Source: Alkalihalobacillus sp. AL-G
GTDB taxonomy: Bacteria; Bacillota; Bacilli; Bacillales; Fictibacillaceae
Length of the DNA stretch: 64,000 nucleotides
Assembly (NCBI RefSeq): GCF_030643805.1
Contig: NZ_CP094656.1
Coordinates: 2,170,001 to 2,234,000, forward strand
Reading direction: 5' to 3'
A program made the position numbers and the translations under genes. Below the pieces are notes generated by a model. The model was not told the DNA's origin, searched no databases, and saw only the letters and a list, made by a program, of their open reading frames with translations. Position 1 is the first letter of the stretch. Every line of letters starts with the position of its first letter. Positions 35,686 through 44,775 of the stretch are shown here, one piece after another.

Positions 35686-37371
35686 TTAACTTGTTTTGTC
35701 CAGTACTTTTGGTACTCGGATATCTTCAACCATTTGCTGAATTTCTTCAGGTGGAGCTTCAGTTCGTCTTGAAACGATAAACGAAACAACAAAGTTCAAT
35801 AATGCACCTATGACGCCAATACCTTGTGCATTGATCCCGAAGAAGCTTTCCACAACAGCTGCTTCAGTACCGAAAATCTGTGGCGAACGCATAAGCACGA
35901 TCATCACTACTGTAAAAGCCAAACCGATCGACATCCCCCAAATCGCGCCTTCTCGATTCATCCGTTTATCAAAGATTCCGAGTAAGATCGCCGGGAATAG
36001 GCTAGCTGCTGCCAACCCGAACGCAAACGCCACAACCTCACCGACAAATCCAGGCGGATTAATGCCAAAATAACCCGCGACAAGTACAGCCAAAAGGATC
36101 ATAAGACGCCCTACTTTTAAACGCTGCTTTTCATCGGCTTCAGGTCGGAATATCCGATAATAGAGATCATGGGAAACGGCACTCGACATAGCAAGGAGCA
36201 ATCCTGATGCTGTAGAAAGCGCAGCTGCAAGACCTCCCGCCGCTACCAATGCGATTACAATCGGTGCGAGTTCAGCTACTTCAGGAGTGGAAAGAACAAT
36301 AATGTCACGGTCAATGACGACCTCGTTCGTTGCAGGATCAGCAGTAAACGAAAGAACACCGTCACCATCTTTATCCTCAAGGGTCAGAAGTCCAGTTTCC
36401 TCCCACTTTGTAACCCAAGCTTCTTGACGTGCTTCCTGAAGGGTTTGATCGTTAAAGCTATTAATTAAGTTGTATTTTGCAAAAACGCCAATTGCAGGGG
36501 CTGTTGTGTAGAGTAGAGCAATGAAAAGTAAAGCCCATCCAGCAGACCATCGAGCGGCACGAACATTTTTCACCGTATAAAAACGGATGATAACGTGAGG
36601 AAGACCCGCTGTTCCGATCATTAAAGCAAGCGTAACGCAAAATACATTTAAGGCCGACATATTCTGAAACGGTGCCAAGTATTCAGTCAGTCCCAATTCA
36701 ATCTGCAACCTGCTTAAGTCTTCTGCTATAGAACCGAAAGTGAGCGCCAGTTGAGGAACAGGGTTACCTGTAAGCTTTAATGAAATAGCTATAGCCGGAA
36801 TTAAGAAGGCAACAATCAGAATTGTATACTGGACAACCTGTGTCCACGTTATTCCTTTCATACCACCAAGGACAGCGAAAAAAGCAACGATCGCCATTCC
36901 GATCAGTACTCCAACAACAATGTCAACCTGTAAATATCGGCTGAAAACGATCCCAACACCGCGCATTTGACCCGCAACGTATGTAAGGGAAATGAACAGT
37001 GTCGCAACCGCAGCGACTGCACGTGCACCATTAGAATAGTAACGATCTCCAATAAAATCGGGAACCGTATAACGACCAAACTTTCTTAGGTATGGAGCAA
37101 GTAATAGCGCTAGGAGCACATAGCCACCAGTCCATCCCATTAAGTAGATCGTGCCATCATAACCAAGGAAGGAAATCAATCCCGCCATTGAAATGAAGGA
37201 TGCTGCGGACATCCAGTCTGCCGCAATTGCTGCACCGTTTGCGACGGCTGGTATTTCGTTCCCAGCGACGAAGAAGTTGCTCGTATCCTTCACCTTAGAC
37301 CGCCAACCGATGTAAAGGTAGATTGCGAACGTAAGGACAACGAGCGTTAACGTAAGGGCTTCAACACTCAT
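35686..37371 (-). CDS. Sodium:solute symporter, large subunit (VC_2705-like)
   Basis: This 561-residue SSS-family protein has 13 or so helices. ADWMSAASFISMAGLI near residue 51, RYTVPDFIGDRY near 100 and AAGGLAAALSTASGLLLAMSSAVSHDLYY near residue 375 are SSS marks, with the last the typical sodium-site region. A soluble loop (about 318-360, with DKDGDGVLSF reminiscent of a calcium-binding loop) is inserted before it. The 4-nt overlap with the upstream small subunit and the presence of that partner place it in the two-subunit group annotated as acetate or short-chain carboxylate symporters. The substrate is not established. Confidence 0.87.
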   Translation of the reverse strand: MSVEALTLTLVVLTFAIYLYIGWRSKVKDTSNFFVAGNEIPAVANGAAIAADWMSAASFISMAGLISFLGYDGTIYLMGWTGGYVLLALLLAPYLRKFGRYTVPDFIGDRYYSNGARAVAAVATLFISLTYVAGQMRGVGIVFSRYLQVDIVVGVLIGMAIVAFFAVLGGMKGITWTQVVQYTILIVAFLIPAIAISLKLTGNPVPQLALTFGSIAEDLSRLQIELGLTEYLAPFQNMSALNVFCVTLALMIGTAGLPHVIIRFYTVKNVRAARWSAGWALLFIALLYTTAPAIGVFAKYNLINSFNDQTLQEARQEAWVTKWEETGLLTLEDKDGDGVLSFTADPATNEVVIDRDIIVLSTPEVAELAPIVIALVAAGGLAAALSTASGLLLAMSSAVSHDLYYRIFRPEADEKQRLKVGRLMILLAVLVAGYFGINPPGFVGEVVAFAFGLAAASLFPAILLGIFDKRMNREGAIWGMSIGLAFTVVMIVLMRSPQIFGTEAAVVESFFGINAQGIGVIGALLNFVVSFIVSRRTEAPPEEIQQMVEDIRVPKVLDKTS

Positions 37372-37679
37372 GTCGATACCCCCTTATCCTTTGGATCTTT
37401 CGTTAAGATGACTTCTTGAACATCGTACTCCTCGTCAAGCTTATCCATTTTTTTTGCATAGTAGAAGATTAAAATTAAAAAGATGAGAATAGAGCCTTGC
37501 TGTGCAAACCAAAAGGAGAGAGGAACACCAAAAAATTGCACTTTACTAAGTGGTACTGCCAGGATGATGGCTGCAACCAATGACACGAGCGCCCAAATGA
37601 CTAAAAGAGTCCGAATCAACCGAATGTTTTTCTTCCAGTATTCTTGCTGTTTGCGAGTTGTTTCTTGCTGACCAGCCAT
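37368..37679 (-). CDS. Sodium:solute symporter, small subunit (DUF4212)
   Basis: The ATG at 37679 has AGGAGGTGTAG ahead. The 103-residue product has a soluble N-terminus ending in YWKKNIRLI, then two helices (IWALVSLVAAIILA and SFWFAQQGSILIFLILIFYY) and a charged tail (DKLDEEYDVQ). YWKxN and FWFAxQGS are the conserved pieces of the DUF4212 small-subunit family. It overlaps the large-subunit gene by 4 nt (ATGA), so stoichiometric synthesis is likely. It probably stabilises or regulates the transporter. Confidence 0.87.
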   Translation of the reverse strand: MAGQQETTRKQQEYWKKNIRLIRTLLVIWALVSLVAAIILAVPLSKVQFFGVPLSFWFAQQGSILIFLILIFYYAKKMDKLDEEYDVQEVILTKDPKDKGVST

Positions 37680-37859
37680 TTTTCTACACCTCCTGAAAAT
37701 GTTCCAAGGACAGGGGGAAATCGGTAAAGGACATAGCTGCATTTTTTGTCCACATCACCACCTTTCGTTTAATAATATGCATGTAGGTGGTTAACTATTT
37801 TATTTTATTAAGTCGAATATTTTGGATCCTCGAATAAAATAGTTCTGCAATCACAATTT

Positions 37860-37898
37860 AAAAAAGCAATCGAATCTCCGAAGAGAATCGATTGCCTT
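37860..37898 (-). terminator. Rho-independent terminator after prfC
   Basis: GGCAATCGATTCTC and its partner (GATTCGATTGC) form an imperfect stem followed on minus by TTTTTT. It ends the RNase J-RF3 transcript. Confidence 0.8.
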
Positions 37899-39467
37899 TT
37901 AACGTTTTTCATACAATTCAATATCTGGGTTTTTGTTTTGGAACCACCTTAAAGCAAAATCATTTTCAAATATAATTAAGGGATTTCCTTGTTGATCATA
38001 AGCCTTGTAATTTGTACTTTCAATTTTCAAAGACTGATCGTTCGATATCCACCGTGCACAGGTGTGGGGGAGGGGTTGAATTTCAAGAACCACTCCATAT
38101 TCATTTTTTAAACGACTCTCGAATACTTCGAATTGAAGGACTCCTACTACACCAATGATCGTTTCTTCCATCGCAGCTGTTTTATATACTTGAATAGCAC
38201 CTTCTTCGGATAATTGTGCAACACCTTTATAAAAATGTTTTTGCTTCATCGCATTCTTTGCTCGAACTTTTGCAAAATGCTCTGGCGGGAATTGAGGGAG
38301 CTTTCCGTAAGAAAACGTATCTTTCGTACCGCAAAGTGTATCTCCGATTTGATACAAACCTGGATCATACAATCCTACGATATCTCCTGGGTAAGCTTCA
38401 TCAATATTTCCTCTTGATGCTGCAAAGAACTGTTGACCCTGCGCTAACTTGACGGATTTTTGCGTTCGGTCGTTCCAAGCGTCCATTCCTTTTTTGAACG
38501 TACCTGAACATATTCTCATAAATGCAATCCGGTCACGATGGGCTGGGTTCATGTTCGCTTGAATTTTAAAAACAATACCCGAAAAATCTAGCTCAGATGG
38601 CGCAATATAGCCATTATTACTCTCACGTCCTTGTGGCTCAGGGGCTAGCTCCAGAAAATGTTCCATAAAGGCGGGGATACCGAAAGACGATATTGCACTT
38701 CCAAAGAATACTGGAGTTTGCTTACCTTGTTTAATAGCTTCTAAATCCATTGAATCTCCTGCTTCATTCAAAAGGGAAATGGTCTCTTGCAGCTCAAATA
38801 GTTGATCCGGGTCAATCAATTCTTTTAATGTGTGGCTGGTAAAATCTTCGTTTTCTAACGTATAGGTTTGATGTTCTTTTTGTTCATTATATAGATGGAT
38901 CTTGTGCCCATTCCGATCATAGACTCCTTGGAAGGTAGTCCCCATTCCAATCGGCCAATTCATCGGAAAGGATTGTATGCCAAGAACTTCTTCAATATCT
39001 TCAAGAAGTTCATAGGGATCCCGCCCTTGTCGGTCCATTTTGTTAATAAACGTGAAGATGGGGATTCCACGGTCGCTGCAAACTTTAAATAGCTTTTTCG
39101 TTTGCGCTTCAACCCCTTTGGCTGCATCTATGATCATGACAACACTATCGACAGCCATCAATGTACGGTACGTATCCTCACTGAAATCCTGGTGACCTGG
39201 GGTATCGAGAATATTGATGTTATACCCATCGTACGTAAACTGCATGACACTTGATGTAATCGAAATCCCGCGTTGTTTCTCCATTTCCATCCAGTCTGAG
39301 GTAGCAAACTTTTCAGATTTCCGTGATTTTACCGTACCGGCAGAACGGATGGCTCCACTCAAAAATAAAATCTTTTCTGTCAGGGTGGTTTTACCTGCAT
39401 CTGGATGAGAGATGATTGCAAACGTTTTTCGTTTATTGATTTCCGTTTCTAGTTGTGATCGTTTCAT
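37899..39467 (-). CDS. prfC: Peptide chain release factor 3
   Basis: The 522-residue GTPase begins KRKTFAIISHPDAGKTT with G1 at residues 20-28; later G motifs DTPGHQDFSEDT and FINKMDRQGRDP follow, with the RF3 C-terminal part (LPQFPPEHFAKVRAKN, GVVGVLQFEVFESRLKNEYGV). RF3 recycles class I release factors from the ribosome. The start at 39467 matches the family N-terminus; an ATG at 39497 with GGGGCAGG ahead is an alternative. It follows the RNase J gene with a long hairpin across the junction. RF3 is not universal in Bacilli. Confidence 0.93.
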   Translation of the reverse strand: MKRSQLETEINKRKTFAIISHPDAGKTTLTEKILFLSGAIRSAGTVKSRKSEKFATSDWMEMEKQRGISITSSVMQFTYDGYNINILDTPGHQDFSEDTYRTLMAVDSVVMIIDAAKGVEAQTKKLFKVCSDRGIPIFTFINKMDRQGRDPYELLEDIEEVLGIQSFPMNWPIGMGTTFQGVYDRNGHKIHLYNEQKEHQTYTLENEDFTSHTLKELIDPDQLFELQETISLLNEAGDSMDLEAIKQGKQTPVFFGSAISSFGIPAFMEHFLELAPEPQGRESNNGYIAPSELDFSGIVFKIQANMNPAHRDRIAFMRICSGTFKKGMDAWNDRTQKSVKLAQGQQFFAASRGNIDEAYPGDIVGLYDPGLYQIGDTLCGTKDTFSYGKLPQFPPEHFAKVRAKNAMKQKHFYKGVAQLSEEGAIQVYKTAAMEETIIGVVGVLQFEVFESRLKNEYGVVLEIQPLPHTCARWISNDQSLKIESTNYKAYDQQGNPLIIFENDFALRWFQNKNPDIELYEKR

Positions 39468-39491
39468 ATTGTAATTGCCTTTCTGTATACT

Positions 39492-39536
39492 GATCATCCT
39501 GCCCCTTAAACTTCCATAATAATGGGCAGGATCATC
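39492..39536 (-). promoter_or_regulatory. Long hairpin across the RNase J stop / prfC start junction
   Basis: On minus, GATGATCCTGCCC pairs with GGGCAGGATGATC with one mismatch (12 of 13 bp), leaving a 19-nt loop that contains the RNase J stop codon. The right arm contains GGGGCAGG and the ATG at 39497. Ribosomes finishing the RNase J gene would open it. No T run follows, so it is not a normal terminator. Confidence 0.65.
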
Positions 39537-41167
39537 GGATTCCGTTTTGTTTGTTCAAAAAAGTAAGAGGTGAGAAGATCAGATATTTTTTTCTTGAGGT
39601 CCGTCCACTGTGTTACACCCTCGTCCAACAGAGCTTTAACTTCCTTTTCAACAAGCCGTTCAGCTTCACTTAATAACTCGACGGATTCTTTCATATAAAC
39701 AAATCCCCGTGAGACAAGTGCTGGACCAGATAGCAGCTGTGCACTTTTTGAATCAATCGTAACCGTTACAATGACTGTGCCACACAACGAAAGAAGACGA
39801 CGATCCCGTAAGACAATATTTCCGATATCACCGATTCCAGTTCCATCTACATAGACCGGATTAGCAGAAAATGATTCTGCTACTTTTCCACTCTCATTGT
39901 TTAGTTCGAGGATATCCCCGTTATCTAAGATAAAGGTATTTTCTTCGTGTACACCACAGTTGATCGCAGATTTTACATGATGGACGAGCATCCGATATTC
40001 CCCATGGATTGGCACGAAATTTTTCGGCTTTAATAAACGTATCATCAACTTCTGTTCATCTTGGGTTCCATGTCCGGATGTATGGATGTCACTCATTTTG
40101 TTATGTATGACATTCGCCCCGATCCGTTCAAGTTGATCGATAAGCTTGTATACTTTCGTTGCGTTACCAGGAATGGGAGAAGAGGAGAAGATTACCGTAT
40201 CCCCAGGTATGACTTGAATCTGACGATGTACCCCATTGGCAATTCGGCCCAATGCAGCCATAGGCTCACCCTGACTGCCTGTACATAAAATCGTAACTTG
40301 ATTTGAAGGGTACTTGTTTAATTCATGTCCTGAGATGAACGTATCGTCGGATGCTAGGATATATCCTAGCTCCCGGCCAATACGAATAGACCGTTCCATG
40401 CTCCTGCCAAACACTGCTACTTTACGATTAAAAGCAATGGAAGCTTCAATGGCTTGTTGCAACCGGTAGATGTTTGATGCAAACGTTGCAAAAATAATCC
40501 TGCCATCAATATGATCAACAATATCAAACAATGTTTCTTTTACTGCTGCTTCAGATAAGGAAAAACCAGGAATTTCACTGTTTGTGCTATCTGACAGTAA
40601 ACAGAAAACACCTTCGTTTCCAATTTCAGCGATTTTTCCGATATCATAAGAACCGCCTTCAGGAGTTAAATCAAACTTGAAGTCCCCAGTATGCACAATG
40701 TTTCCATACGGGGTCGTTACACTGATTGCAAACGAATCTGGGATACTGTGACTCGTTCGAACGAACCGTACCGATAAATTGTCAAATTCAATTCTAGAGT
40801 GTTCATCAACAGTTGTCAGCTTTGCATTTCGAAGTAAATTATGTTCTTCGAGTTTTGCTTTAATGAATCCGACAGATAATTTCCCACCGTAGATAGGTAC
40901 ATTTAAACGCTTTAATAGAAAGGGGATCGATCCGATGTGATCCTCGTGTCCATGGGTGATGAATACACCTTTGATAAGGTGTTTGTTTTTTTCTAGGTAC
41001 GTAAAATCAGGAATGACATAATCGATTCCACGTAATTCTTCATCGGGAAATTTGATTCCACAATCAATTATAATCATTTCATTTTCATATTGCAGTCCAT
41101 ACATGTTTTTCCCTATCTCACCAAGTCCACCGAGTGCAAACAACTTAATAGGGGAAGCTTTTTTCAT
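39506..41167 (-). CDS. Ribonuclease J (J1-like)
   Basis: The 553-residue protein has the beta-lactamase/beta-CASP layout: HGHEDHIG at 72-79 with all metal ligands (unlike J2, which from memory has lost part of this motif in B. subtilis), HTGDFKFD near 164, the beta-CASP segment (FATFASNIYRLQQAIE, CTGSQGEPMAAL), and a C-terminal domain ending RNPMILPIIMEV like B. subtilis J1. It should carry 5'-3' exo- and endoribonuclease activity. No rpoY precedes it, as is usual for rnjA, so it may be an extra paralogue; whether the genome has another copy cannot be seen. CGGAGGTC precedes the ATG. Confidence 0.92.
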   Translation of the reverse strand: MKKASPIKLFALGGLGEIGKNMYGLQYENEMIIIDCGIKFPDEELRGIDYVIPDFTYLEKNKHLIKGVFITHGHEDHIGSIPFLLKRLNVPIYGGKLSVGFIKAKLEEHNLLRNAKLTTVDEHSRIEFDNLSVRFVRTSHSIPDSFAISVTTPYGNIVHTGDFKFDLTPEGGSYDIGKIAEIGNEGVFCLLSDSTNSEIPGFSLSEAAVKETLFDIVDHIDGRIIFATFASNIYRLQQAIEASIAFNRKVAVFGRSMERSIRIGRELGYILASDDTFISGHELNKYPSNQVTILCTGSQGEPMAALGRIANGVHRQIQVIPGDTVIFSSSPIPGNATKVYKLIDQLERIGANVIHNKMSDIHTSGHGTQDEQKLMIRLLKPKNFVPIHGEYRMLVHHVKSAINCGVHEENTFILDNGDILELNNESGKVAESFSANPVYVDGTGIGDIGNIVLRDRRLLSLCGTVIVTVTIDSKSAQLLSGPALVSRGFVYMKESVELLSEAERLVEKEVKALLDEGVTQWTDLKKKISDLLTSYFFEQTKRNPMILPIIMEV

Positions 41168-41288
41168 TTGGAGACCTCCGTCATTTAGTTTCGTTTATGA
41201 TTTGTTTATTTTGTTCCGTTTGTTGACTCCGCTTCAGCAGGTTAACATGTTCACCTGTATTTTCTAACACGAAGAGTCACTAGGTTGA

Positions 41289-41480
41289 TTAAATTCTTTC
41301 ACCGTTCTTTAATTTTTCAATGAAAATAGCTAAATCATCTTTTTTCACTCGCCAATGACGACCGATTTTAAAACCAGGGATTTTGTTTTCTTGAACCAGT
41401 TTATAGGTTGTCACTTCGCTGATTTGCAAGTACTCGGCAACCTGTGAAACTGTCATGATTTCAGGATATTTATCATCCAC
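41289..41480 (-). CDS. Excisionase-type helix-turn-helix protein
   Basis: This 63-residue protein is one MerR/excisionase-like DNA-binding domain: MTVSQVAEYLQISEVTTYKL forms the helix-turn-helix and IPGFKIGRHWRVKKDDL the wing. Nothing else is present, so partner proteins or dimerisation must provide specificity. The 121-bp gap to the RNase J gene carries no terminator, so co-transcription is plausible. No integrase or phage gene is nearby, so a regulatory rather than excision role is more likely. Confidence 0.85.
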   Translation of the reverse strand: MDDKYPEIMTVSQVAEYLQISEVTTYKLVQENKIPGFKIGRHWRVKKDDLAIFIEKLKNGERI

Positions 41481-41606
41481 AAAAGATCGCTCCTCTATAG
41501 AAATCTATTCTCGATTATAACAGATTTAAATCGTGTATAAAAGGAACACATAATATTGAGTTATAAATGATTATAAATGATTTAACTTAAAATTGATTCA
41601 CGATTA

Positions 41607-41639
41607 CAAAAAGGACCAACGTATTCAACGTCAGTCCTT
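41607..41639 (-). terminator. Rho-independent terminator after the SulP gene
   Basis: AAGGAC/GTCCTT arms enclose an inner ACGT self-pair; on minus a T run follows. Confidence 0.75.
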
Positions 41640-41655
41640 AATGTTAATGATTTGT

Positions 41656-43107
41656 TTAAGGCTTATCGTACACTGCTAACTTTTTTATAAGTGTATGACT
41701 TTCTGGATTAAGTCCGATTACTTTTACATTCTTATCATTTTCTTTGTACTTCAGTACAACCTTATCGACGGCACCGACCGCTGAGTCATCCCAGCAATGT
41801 GCGTGCGTAAAGTCGATAACGACTGTATCAACTTCATCTTTAAAATCAAATCTCGATACGAATTCAGTAACGGAAGCGAAGAACAATTGACCTCGTACAT
41901 GATACGTCTTCATGCTGCTTGCTTCATCTATTGTACTATTAAGGTGAACCTTGGATATCTTTGCAGCAAAGAAGATTGCACTTAATATCACGCCTGCAAT
42001 GACACCTTTAGATAAATCGTGTGTCACGACAACGGTAACAACCGTTACAACCATGACAGACGCATCTGTCTTTGGCATAACATGCAACCTTGTCAGTGAT
42101 GACCAATCAAACGTACCGATCGATACCATGAACATGACTCCGACAAGGGCAGCCATCGGGATTTGTACTAATAGATCATTAAAGACGAGAATGAGCAGCA
42201 TCAGGACGATTCCGGCTACTAACGTTGAAAGACGACCACGTCCTCCAGATTTCACATTAATGACAGACTGTCCGATCATCGCACAACCAGCCATTCCCCC
42301 GAAGAATCCTGCAATAATGTTCGCTGTTCCTTGACCTTTAGCTTCTTTATTTTTATCACTTTCGGTATCGGTCATATCATCGACGATTTGTGCAGTCAAA
42401 AATGATTCAAGCAAACCGACAATCGACAATGCGAACGCATACGGAAAAATGATTTTTAGTGTTTCGAAGTTCAATGGAATTTCGGGAATCAGGAACATCG
42501 GCAAAGCTTGTGTTAATTCCCCCATGTCACCAACTGTTCGTACAGAGGCTCCCGTAGTAACCGCGATAATCGTGATCACAATAATTGCAATAAGTGGGGA
42601 AGGGACTGCTTTCGTAAATCTCGGTAAAAGATAAATGATAGCTAGTGCACCTGCGACCATTACATACATGATCCACGTTTCGCCTACAAAGTGTTGAAGC
42701 TGCGCCATAAAGATTAGGATAGCAAGAGCATTAACGAAGCCGACCATAACCGATTTCGGTATAAATTTCATCAGTTTCCCAAGCTTAAAAACACCCATTA
42801 ACACTTGGATAATTCCTGTCAAGATCGTTGTAGCTAACAGGTATTTAAGCCCATGATCCGCCACAAGTGTAACCATAAGCAGAGCCATAGCACCAGTAGC
42901 AGCGGAGATCATTCCTGGACGTCCTCCCATAAAAGCAATCACGACTGCAATACAAAATGACGCGTAAAGACCCACCATCGGATCTACACCAGCGATTATT
43001 GAAAAAGCAATCGCTTCAGGTATTAATGCAAGGGCAACTACTGTACCAGCAAGAATATCTCCGCGAATGTTTCCAAACCATTCCTGTTTTAAGTTTTGTA
43101 CGTTCAA
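41656..43107 (-). CDS. SulP family inorganic anion transporter with STAS domain
   Basis: I set the start at a TTG at 43107 (10 nt after AGAGGTG), giving 483 residues; a longer frame to 43206 adds an unlikely polar N-terminus. [34 protein letters not shown] is the SulP opening (here spread over residues 9-42). About 11 helices follow, with [11 protein letters not shown] near residue 65 in the substrate-binding half-helix region. The C-terminal cytoplasmic STAS domain (about 390-483) contains [22 protein letters not shown], with Ser/Asp at the phosphorylation-site position. Substrate may be sulfate, bicarbonate or another anion. The divergent universal stress gene lies next to it. Confidence 0.87.
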   Translation of the reverse strand: MNVQNLKQEWFGNIRGDILAGTVVALALIPEAIAFSIIAGVDPMVGLYASFCIAVVIAFMGGRPGMISAATGAMALLMVTLVADHGLKYLLATTILTGIIQVLMGVFKLGKLMKFIPKSVMVGFVNALAILIFMAQLQHFVGETWIMYVMVAGALAIIYLLPRFTKAVPSPLIAIIVITIIAVTTGASVRTVGDMGELTQALPMFLIPEIPLNFETLKIIFPYAFALSIVGLLESFLTAQIVDDMTDTESDKNKEAKGQGTANIIAGFFGGMAGCAMIGQSVINVKSGGRGRLSTLVAGIVLMLLILVFNDLLVQIPMAALVGVMFMVSIGTFDWSSLTRLHVMPKTDASVMVVTVVTVVVTHDLSKGVIAGVILSAIFFAAKISKVHLNSTIDEASSMKTYHVRGQLFFASVTEFVSRFDFKDEVDTVVIDFTHAHCWDDSAVGAVDKVVLKYKENDKNVKVIGLNPESHTLIKKLAVYDKP

Positions 43108-43313
43108 AGCAATAATGCACCTCTCTTGTTGTATTTTTTGATGACTTTCAACTCTCATGAAAGTCGGGGCCGTTGTGAACATACGGATTATAACATCATT
43201 TCCCAAAAGCTGAGAATCGCATGAAAACGCGTTCTTGCCTTATTTACTACTCGATTCGTTTAAATGCTCCATTTTTTGATGATATGCGATAAATGTTTAC
43301 AACATAAAAAGTC

Positions 43314-43325
43314 TTACAATTGTAA
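43314..43325 (+). promoter_or_regulatory. TTACAATTGTAA palindrome between sulP and the usp gene
   Basis: A perfect 12-bp palindrome lies in the divergent intergenic region, 76 bp ahead of the usp start. It could be an operator, but I do not match it to a known regulator with confidence. Confidence 0.35.
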
Positions 43326-43400
43326 AAAATTAAAAATAGTGAGAAAATTAGAAGCATAAGTTATAAACTTTCTTTGATGAGGCAGCTTAAGGAGGATCCT

Positions 43401-43820
43401 ATGTTTACAAAAATTTTATTAGCAACCGATGGCTCAGAACATTCATTAAGGGCAGCTGAAAAAGCGGCGGGAATCGCCCAGTCCAATTCCAATTCAAAGG
43501 TAACCATTCTTTACGTTGTCGACGGGGATTCCTCCAAGTCAGACGTTTTATCCGCTGGTGGTAAAGAAGCGATTGAAGAAAAAAGGAAGAAAAAACTACA
43601 CAAAGCAGAAGAATTTTTTTCACTAGATGATATCGCTTATGAAAGTAAGATTCTAAAAGGGGAACCCGGTCCAACCATTGTAAAATTCGCGAATGAAAAA
43701 GGTTATGATTTAGTTGTTATTGGAAGCAGAGGCTTGAATTCCTTTCAAGAAATGGTACTCGGAAGTGTAAGCCATAAGGTCGCAAAAAGGGCGAATTGTC
43801 CAGTGATGATTGTGAAATAA
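43401..43820 (+). CDS. Universal stress protein, UspA family
   Basis: This 139-residue protein begins MFTKILLATDGSEHSLRAAE, the ATP-binding strand and loop of the UspA fold, and ends GSRGLNSFQEMVLGSVSHKV...CPVMIVK, the GxRGxxxxxxxxLGS(V/T) nucleotide-binding motif. Thus it is of the ATP-binding type. TAAGGAGGATCC precedes the ATG. In Bacilli UspA proteins next to SulP transporters recur, and a regulatory link is an inference. Monocistronic, with a terminator. Confidence 0.93.
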   Translation: MFTKILLATDGSEHSLRAAEKAAGIAQSNSNSKVTILYVVDGDSSKSDVLSAGGKEAIEEKRKKKLHKAEEFFSLDDIAYESKILKGEPGPTIVKFANEKGYDLVVIGSRGLNSFQEMVLGSVSHKVAKRANCPVMIVK

Positions 43821-43894
43821 TCTCCATAATGACTATTTGGTCCGTTCCGCTTCAAACCCTTGCTATGAACAACTTGAATTTGAAGCGTAATGTA

Positions 43895-43935
43895 TAGCTA
43901 AGAGGGAAAGTATTTTCCTGTCTTAGCTTTTTTAT
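43895..43935 (+). terminator. Rho-independent terminator after usp
   Basis: AGCTAAGAGGGAAA and TTTCCTGTCTTAGCT form a stem with small bulge, followed by TTTTTT. Confidence 0.85.
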
Positions 43936-44076
43936 TTTGACTTTACAGATTTAAAGAAGTTTTCGAACAGGATAATTTTCAGTTGGAGTGTGTAAATGCC
44001 GTGCCCTTCCCAGTTTAAATGACGTAAACTAGACCATCTGCAGGGATAATAGTAAACAGATCGGAGGAATGCAGTG

Positions 44077-44427
44077 ATGTACCCAAATAACTTTTTTAAC
44101 GGGTATGCACAAGGTGGAGAAGAATTTTCTGAAACACAACATTACGACATCTATGATCAGCAAGGCTTTAACCACCCAATCTTTCATCAACATGGTGAAT
44201 CAATTACTCAACAAGAGTTTGATCCAGACCGCCAGCCACAGATTCGCCAACTAGAGCGAAGGGTCAACCAGCTTGAACGACAAGTCAACCAACTTAGACG
44301 AGATGTGAATCGTCTAGATCAAACCGTGAGTCGCCATACCGGTCGACTCAATAGATTGAATCAGAGACTTCGAATCGTGGAAAACAGGTTAGCAATACCA
44401 TTCTCCCCTCAGTTTGACGGATTTTAA
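44077..44427 (+). CDS. Coiled-coil protein (116 aa), possibly spore-associated
   Basis: The ATG at 44077 (or GTG at 44074) follows CGGAGG. The N-terminal half is rich in Asn, Gln, His and Tyr (NNFFNGYAQGGEEF, IYDQQGFNHP). Residues 50-105 form a regular heptad coiled coil: RQLERRVNQLERQVNQLRRD, continuing with VNRLDQTV and LNRLNQRLRIVENRL, with Leu/Val every seven residues and Arg between. The composition resembles small coat or exosporium-associated proteins of Bacilli, but no named family is recognised. It ends at a strong terminator. Confidence 0.75.
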   Translation: MYPNNFFNGYAQGGEEFSETQHYDIYDQQGFNHPIFHQHGESITQQEFDPDRQPQIRQLERRVNQLERQVNQLRRDVNRLDQTVSRHTGRLNRLNQRLRIVENRLAIPFSPQFDGF

Positions 44428-44440
44428 TAGCAAAACCATA

Positions 44441-44484
44441 AGGGCATTCCAGTAAATAATTCAGAATCTGGAATGCCTTTTTTT
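44441..44484 (+). terminator. Rho-independent terminator after the coiled-coil gene
   Basis: AGGGCATTCCAG and CTGGAATGCCT pair over 11 bp, followed by TTTTTTT. Confidence 0.9.
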
Positions 44485-44547
44485 ACACGTTAGGAAAGCA
44501 TAATTTTTCAGCAAGAAGAATTACCGACTTTGGAGAAAGGTTTGCGT

Positions 44548-44616
44548 CCCAAGTATAAGTGCAACTAAGGCGATCGCCTACACTAAGGCTTGGCGCTAGC
44601 CAAGTTTTCTTTACTT
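44548..44616 (-). repeat. Dispersed hairpin repeat, copy B (minus)
   Basis: Read on minus: ACTTGGCTAGCGCCAAG, then CCTTAGTGTAGGCGATCGCC, then TTAGTTGCACTTATACT. It has two consecutive hairpins (CTTGGC/GCCAAG and GGCGATCGCC, plus the GCCT-N6-AGGC shared with the other copies). This is the most complete copy. Confidence 0.7.
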
Positions 44617-44775
44617 AATCTACTTATTTACATATGAGTCGAGTTCTTTAAATCTCCTAAAATCCGCATTTAATGGCACCCTAGTTAATATAGTAATAGT
44701 AATGAGAAAATCTAATATATTTCCGGTATTTAGTACCAACAAAAAAACGATTTCCGTAGTAAAGGAGAGAGTGAA

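Noticed and set aside
41289-41480. Prophage or integrative element marked by an excisionase
   Set aside because: No integrase, attachment repeats or phage genes nearby; single-domain HTH proteins of this type also act as regulators.
43108-43206. Longer N-terminus for the SulP transporter
   Set aside because: The extra 33 residues are polar, unlike the family, and the ribosome binding site lies inside this extension.
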